This document shows, in pieces, positions 53,101 to 56,653 of a stretch of DNA of 56,653 nt (position 1 is the stretch's first letter; each line of letters opens with the position of its first letter). The translations under genes were made by a program, and so were the position numbers. Source of the DNA: an uncultured Cytophagales bacterium (GTDB lineage Bacteria > Bacteroidota > Bacteroidia > Cytophagales > Thermoflexibacteraceae); the NCBI GenBank assembly GCA_938039675.1, contig CALHUI010000018.1, positions 1 through 56,653 of the forward strand. The letters run 5' to 3'. The notes beneath the pieces are model-generated. The model saw only the letters and a list, made by a program, of their open reading frames with translations. It was not told where the DNA came from and ran no database searches.

Positions 53101-55482
53101 ATGATGCGTTGTGCGGTTGGGTTGCTCTTAGCATTGCTGGGATACATGCCACTGAGGGCACAGGTATTGCCCGTTCAAACCGTGCGCGGCACAGTAACCG
53201 AAAAAGAAACAGGCAATAGCCTGCCCGGTGTGGTTGTGCTGCTGCAAGGTAAAAATTTTTCGCAAAATACTGTCAGTGATGGGCAGGGAAATTTCCGATT
53301 TGACAAAGTGCCCGTCGGTCGCTATTGGCTGGCTACGCAAATTATTGGTTATGAGAGTTTCACAACAGAAGTGGCCGTCAATTCCGCCGCTAAGGAAGTG
53401 GTATTGCAGCTTGCGCTGACCGAACAAATCAGGCAACTGTCCGAGGTGGAAGTCAGAAGCGACCGACAAGGGTCGCAGGCACTCAATGAAATGGCAACCG
53501 TCAGCACCCGCACATTTTCTGCCACTACGCTCAACCGCTATCCTGCCTCTTTGGGCGACCCTGCACGCATGGCAACCGCCTTTGCAGGTGTGAACGGCGC
53601 GGGCGATTTCACTAACGAAATCATCATTCGGGGCAATGCTCCCAACGGTCTATTGTGGCGGTTAGAAGGTGTAGAAATTCCTTCTCCTAACCATTTCACC
53701 AACGAAGGTGCATCGGGCGGCGGTGTAAGCATCCTCAGTGCGCAGGTGTTAGGTAGTTCAGACTTTATGACAGGTGCTTTTGCCGCCGAGTACGGCAATG
53801 CGATATCAGGTGTATTTGATATCAACCTTCGCCGCGGCAACAATACCCGCCGCGAATTTACCGCACAGGTAAGCGGTATAGGCGTTGAAATGGCAGCAGA
53901 AGGGCCTTTCAACCGTAAAAAGGCAGGAGGCGCATCATTTTTAGTCAATTATCGCTATTCTACTCTAGGTTTGGCACAACGGTTAGGTATTCAACTGCCC
54001 GACGGTACACTCACTTTTCAGGATTTATCCTTTCACCTGTTGTTTCCGCTGAAAAAGGGAGGGACAATTGCTGTTTTTGGCATTGGCGGGCTGAGTGCAC
54101 AAAAGCAATTAGCTCTACGCGATTCTACCCGTTGGCGCAGCAACAGCGACCGCACCGACCGTATTTTTGATTTTCAAATGGGTGCGGCAGGTGTTTCGTA
54201 TCAGGCAACCATTGGCAAAAGAGCATTTTTCAGACAAACTCTTGCCCTTACCTATGGCGGCAACGGCGAATATGAAGCCCGTTTAGGGGCGCGTTACGTT
54301 GTGCAACCCCTCCGCGACAATAATTACGGCGAACAGCGCCTTGCATGGGCAGGCAGCCTGAATTATAAACTCAGCCCTCGCTGGACGGTTAAAATGGGGG
54401 TGTTCATCAATCGTTTGTCGTATGATTTGACCACTAAAAGGCAAAATACGCCCGGCGGACTGCTAATAACTCAATTGCAGGAAGCAAACAGTGCGCTGCT
54501 GTTGCAGGCGTACACGCAATGGAAATTCCGCATCAGCGAACAACTCACTGCCTTAGCAGGTTTCCATTTTACCCATCTGGGCTTCAATGGCAGGCAGGTT
54601 ACAGAGCCTCGCTTGTCTTTGCGTTGGCAACCTGCCGAAAATCATACGTTTATGGCAGCCTATGGCAGGCACAGCCGCATGTTAGCCTTAGGAACGTACT
54701 TTGCACAGCAACAGGTGCGCAATATAGGCACTGTACAGCCCAATAAAAATCTGGACTTTACCAAAGCCGAACATTGGGTGGCAGCGTGGGAGTGGCAACC
54801 CCAACCGAAATGGCACACCAAAATGGAGTTGTATTACCAGCAATTGTTCAGCGTATCCGTGCGCACGATTCGCAACAGTAATTTTTCGCTCATCAATCAA
54901 TCAAGCGGTTTTGTATCGGACAGTCTGGTGAATCGCGGCAAAGGCAGGAACTACGGCATAGAACTCACCGTAGAGCGGCAGTTTGACGGGCAATGGTATT
55001 TGCTCAATACGCTTTCGCTGTACAACTCGCGCTATGCAGGTGCAGACGGAATTTGGCGCAATACGCGTTTCAACGGCAGGCATGTATGGAACATGGTGGC
55101 CGGCAAAGATTTTATCAAAAACAAAACCGACCGCAAGGGCAGAAGCATACAGCGCGTTATCAGTTTCAATGTGCGCAGTGTATGGTCGGGCGGCTTTCGC
55201 TACACCCCTATTGACGAAGTGCGCTCCCTACGCGACAATGCCGAGCGGCGCATAGAATCGCAGGCATTTGAGGCGCAACTGCCCGATTATTTTCGTTTGG
55301 ATTTCCGCATATCTTTCCGCAAAAACCGACCGAATTACAGCCGAGTGTTTTCTCTTGATTTGCAAAACGCCACTAACCATCGCAACGTAGCACGTTATTA
55401 TTACGACAGCAACCGCCGTGCCGTGCGCACCGAATACTGGTTGCCGATTCTACCTGTTCCGGTTTGGCGCATCGAGTTTTAA
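53101..55482 (+). CDS. TonB-dependent receptor with carboxypeptidase-like N-terminal domain
   Basis: The 793-residue protein has a signal peptide (to LRAQ), a CarboxypepD regulatory-like domain (about 27-110, VRGTVTEKETGNSLPGVVV), a plug domain (about 130-240, with NEIIIRGNAPNGLLWRLEGVE) and a 22-strand-type barrel ending in WRIEF. It takes up a large ligand across the outer membrane using TonB energy; the ligand is unknown. Two adjacent ATGs (53101, 53104) are equally possible. It follows the binding-protein gene by six bases, so a shared ligand is plausible. No SusD partner is adjacent. Confidence 0.9.
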   Translation: MMRCAVGLLLALLGYMPLRAQVLPVQTVRGTVTEKETGNSLPGVVVLLQGKNFSQNTVSDGQGNFRFDKVPVGRYWLATQIIGYESFTTEVAVNSAAKEVVLQLALTEQIRQLSEVEVRSDRQGSQALNEMATVSTRTFSATTLNRYPASLGDPARMATAFAGVNGAGDFTNEIIIRGNAPNGLLWRLEGVEIPSPNHFTNEGASGGGVSILSAQVLGSSDFMTGAFAAEYGNAISGVFDINLRRGNNTRREFTAQVSGIGVEMAAEGPFNRKKAGGASFLVNYRYSTLGLAQRLGIQLPDGTLTFQDLSFHLLFPLKKGGTIAVFGIGGLSAQKQLALRDSTRWRSNSDRTDRIFDFQMGAAGVSYQATIGKRAFFRQTLALTYGGNGEYEARLGARYVVQPLRDNNYGEQRLAWAGSLNYKLSPRWTVKMGVFINRLSYDLTTKRQNTPGGLLITQLQEANSALLLQAYTQWKFRISEQLTALAGFHFTHLGFNGRQVTEPRLSLRWQPAENHTFMAAYGRHSRMLALGTYFAQQQVRNIGTVQPNKNLDFTKAEHWVAAWEWQPQPKWHTKMELYYQQLFSVSVRTIRNSNFSLINQSSGFVSDSLVNRGKGRNYGIELTVERQFDGQWYLLNTLSLYNSRYAGADGIWRNTRFNGRHVWNMVAGKDFIKNKTDRKGRSIQRVISFNVRSVWSGGFRYTPIDEVRSLRDNAERRIESQAFEAQLPDYFRLDFRISFRKNRPNYSRVFSLDLQNATNHRNVARYYYDSNRRAVRTEYWLPILPVPVWRIEF

Positions 55483-55558
55483 GCAACGAATTTTGTAAAA
55501 GAACACCGAAAACAAGGAATGTTTTAATCTGCAGCGGTATCAAGGGCTAAAAAAACCT

Positions 55559-56277
55559 ATGAAACCGCTGTCGGCAGCTCTGTTGGTCTTTCTGCTGTGT
55601 GCATTTGAGCCCTCTCATCCGCGCTCTTCATTGCACAATGGGTTTACTTCCGAAAAAATACAGGATTTTGCCCGTGAAGTACAGCGGCAGGCATTGCTTT
55701 ATCCGAACAGTTACTTTCTTGAAAAAATTACTGACAAAAAATAGCGGCTATTACGTTTGACGATGGTCCGGACAGCCTCTACACGCCACAAGCGCTGAAA
55801 GTTTTAGCCAAGGAAGGGGTAAAAGCCACTTTCTACGTTACGGGCGATAGCATTGCCAAATGGGGAATGGTATTGCAACGAATAGCTGCTGACAGGCACA
55901 GCATCGGTATGCACGGGCAAAGTCATCGCAAACTGCGCCAATTGCCGCCTTGTGAGTGGCAAGCGGAAATCCTGCCTTGTCAGGCAACTGTCAGCCGTGT
56001 AAGAGGCAGGCAGCCTATGTGGTTGCGGGCACCTTTCGGTGCAGTCAGCGATGAGCAGATTGAGTGGTGCGCTGCCCGCAGTATTCGTATTGCCAACTGG
56101 TTGTTAGGCAGCTAAGACTGGGAAAATGCCAAAGAAAACACCTCCAAAGCCATCGCGCGCCACGTGCTGAGCTATGTGCATCTGGGAGCGGAAAAATGTT
56201 TGCGAAGGGCGGGATTAAATAGCACTTCATTTCGGCAGGCTCAATGCAACGCCTTGCCTTACGCACAAAGTTTATAG
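55559..56277 (+). pseudogene. broken polysaccharide deacetylase (NodB domain)
   Basis: ATG 55559 begins a signal peptide and about 60 codons that stop at TAG 55742-55744 after a six-A run (55736-55741). One more A joins the next frame, which gives the NodB core: IAAITFDDGPDSL (metal Asp), MHGQSHRKL (metal His pair), and WLRAPFG. This frame stops at TAA 56113-56115 just before DWENA, the next conserved motif, which is in frame after the stop. The remainder lacks the usual closing LLHD segment. So there is a one-base loss, a nonsense codon and a damaged end. Confidence 0.72.
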
Positions 56278-56367
56278 AAAGTACAAAAGCCTAAATTACG
56301 CACATCAGCCCGCACTTCAACAAGTTCAGTGTATCACCTTTTCGCAAACATAATGTTGGCTGATGTT

Positions 56368-56653
56368 TTATTCTTCGCTATGCACTCCGTTTTTTTGATA
56401 AACTACTTCGTTCTCAAATAATCTGAACTCGTTTGTTTCGGTTTTGTAACCATTTTTAAGTGGCGAAGAAACCGTAACTTTTGACTTCAATATAATCGGC
56501 ATTTGGTCTATTTCTTCGGGTTTGCTCGGAATAAAAAAGTATTCTTTCAACTTTTCCCAATCACAATCTCGTAAGGTTACAATTTTGTCTAAATAGAAAC
56601 TCACCCAACAATCTCCCAATTTTGAATTAGATTTTTCTTGTGCTAATTTGTTT
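56368..56653 (-). CDS. partial protein cut by the right window edge
   Basis: A minus-strand frame is open from the window edge to a stop at 56368, giving about 94 visible residues. It includes LGDCWVSFYLDKIVTL and DCDWEKLKEYFFIPSKP and ends in VYQKNGVHSEE. There is no start inside the window that must be used; a TTG at 56619 is the first possible. The protein looks soluble and mixed alpha/beta; the family is not recognised. Confidence 0.5.
   Translation of the reverse strand, partial: NKLAQEKSNSKLGDCWVSFYLDKIVTLRDCDWEKLKEYFFIPSKPEEIDQMPIILKSKVTVSSPLKNGYKTETNEFRLFENEVVYQKNGVHSEE

Noticed and set aside
1-56653. CRISPR arrays, tRNA and rRNA genes, prophage or intact insertion sequences
   Set aside because: I looked for regularly spaced repeats, tRNA T-loop motifs and transposase signatures and found none convincing. 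A covariance-model scan would be decisive for RNA genes.

Overview
This window is chromosomal DNA from a member of the Bacteroidota, most likely a Cytophagales-type bacterium. The signs are a PorV/PorU pair of the type IX secretion family, a CarboxypepD-TonB receptor, many Bacteroidota-restricted families (DUF5916, DUF2279, DUF4199-like, DUF6056, DUF6787, DUF4212, DUF1573), menaquinone and carotenoid genes, start codons without a clear Shine-Dalgarno, and promoters of the TTG-N17..23-TAnnTTTG type. No genus can be read from the sequence. I saw no rRNA, tRNA, CRISPR array, intact transposase or phage gene.

Layout. 1-3.7 kb: a membrane protein, a broken small membrane gene, and a convergent MBL hydrolase plus DUF6056 membrane protein. 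3.7-9.9 kb: porV2-porU2 type IX operon. 9.9-10.6 kb: rpmH-rnpA. 10.6-18.6 kb: DUF2279 and AAA+ ATPase operon, an OmpA protein, a DUF2490 + MORN pair, a lone nuoK and a DUF5916 protein. 18.7-20.8 kb: tryptophan 2,3-dioxygenase, a short HTH protein and kdsB. 21.2-24.5 kb: a four-gene minus-strand operon for a bd-oxidase-like, heme-c-fused membrane complex with its own terminator. 24.7-27.2 kb: AGCS amino acid symporter and lycopene cyclase. 27.2-30.3 kb: SiaC/SiaB regulatory pair, ABC1 kinase and TetR regulator. 30.7-34.5 kb: MoaD, then porin + DUF4212 + solute:sodium symporter (probably acetate uptake). 34.7-39.2 kb: MORN/NTR/Kazal-like secreted protein, BASS transporter, Tat-exported TIM-barrel protein, a decayed kelch-type gene and ApbE. 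39.4-42.2 kb: SufB and a ferredoxin-NADP reductase-like enzyme. 42.7-45.3 kb: membrane-anchored diheme cytochrome c of TsdA type with an OprD-like porin. 45.4-51.5 kb: thioesterase, aldo/keto reductase, class IV aminotransferase, MenE, DUF1573 protein and an SDR. 51.5-56.6 kb: periplasmic-binding-protein-like protein, TonB receptor, a broken polysaccharide deacetylase and a partial gene at the edge.

How it fits together. The genes describe an aerobic, menaquinone-using, pigmented heterotroph: MenE supplies quinone, NuoK belongs to complex I, the bd-like/cytochrome c operon and the TsdA-like cytochrome add periplasmic electron-transfer branches, and several uptake systems feed carbon. The most interesting locus is the 21.2-24.5 kb operon, where two different membrane proteins each end in a CxxCH heme-c domain and are followed by two small membrane proteins. 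Other points worth attention are a dispersed ~46-bp palindromic intergenic repeat, a MORN-NTR-Kazal-like fusion, and three genes broken by small lesions, two of them at homopolymer runs (decay or assembly error).
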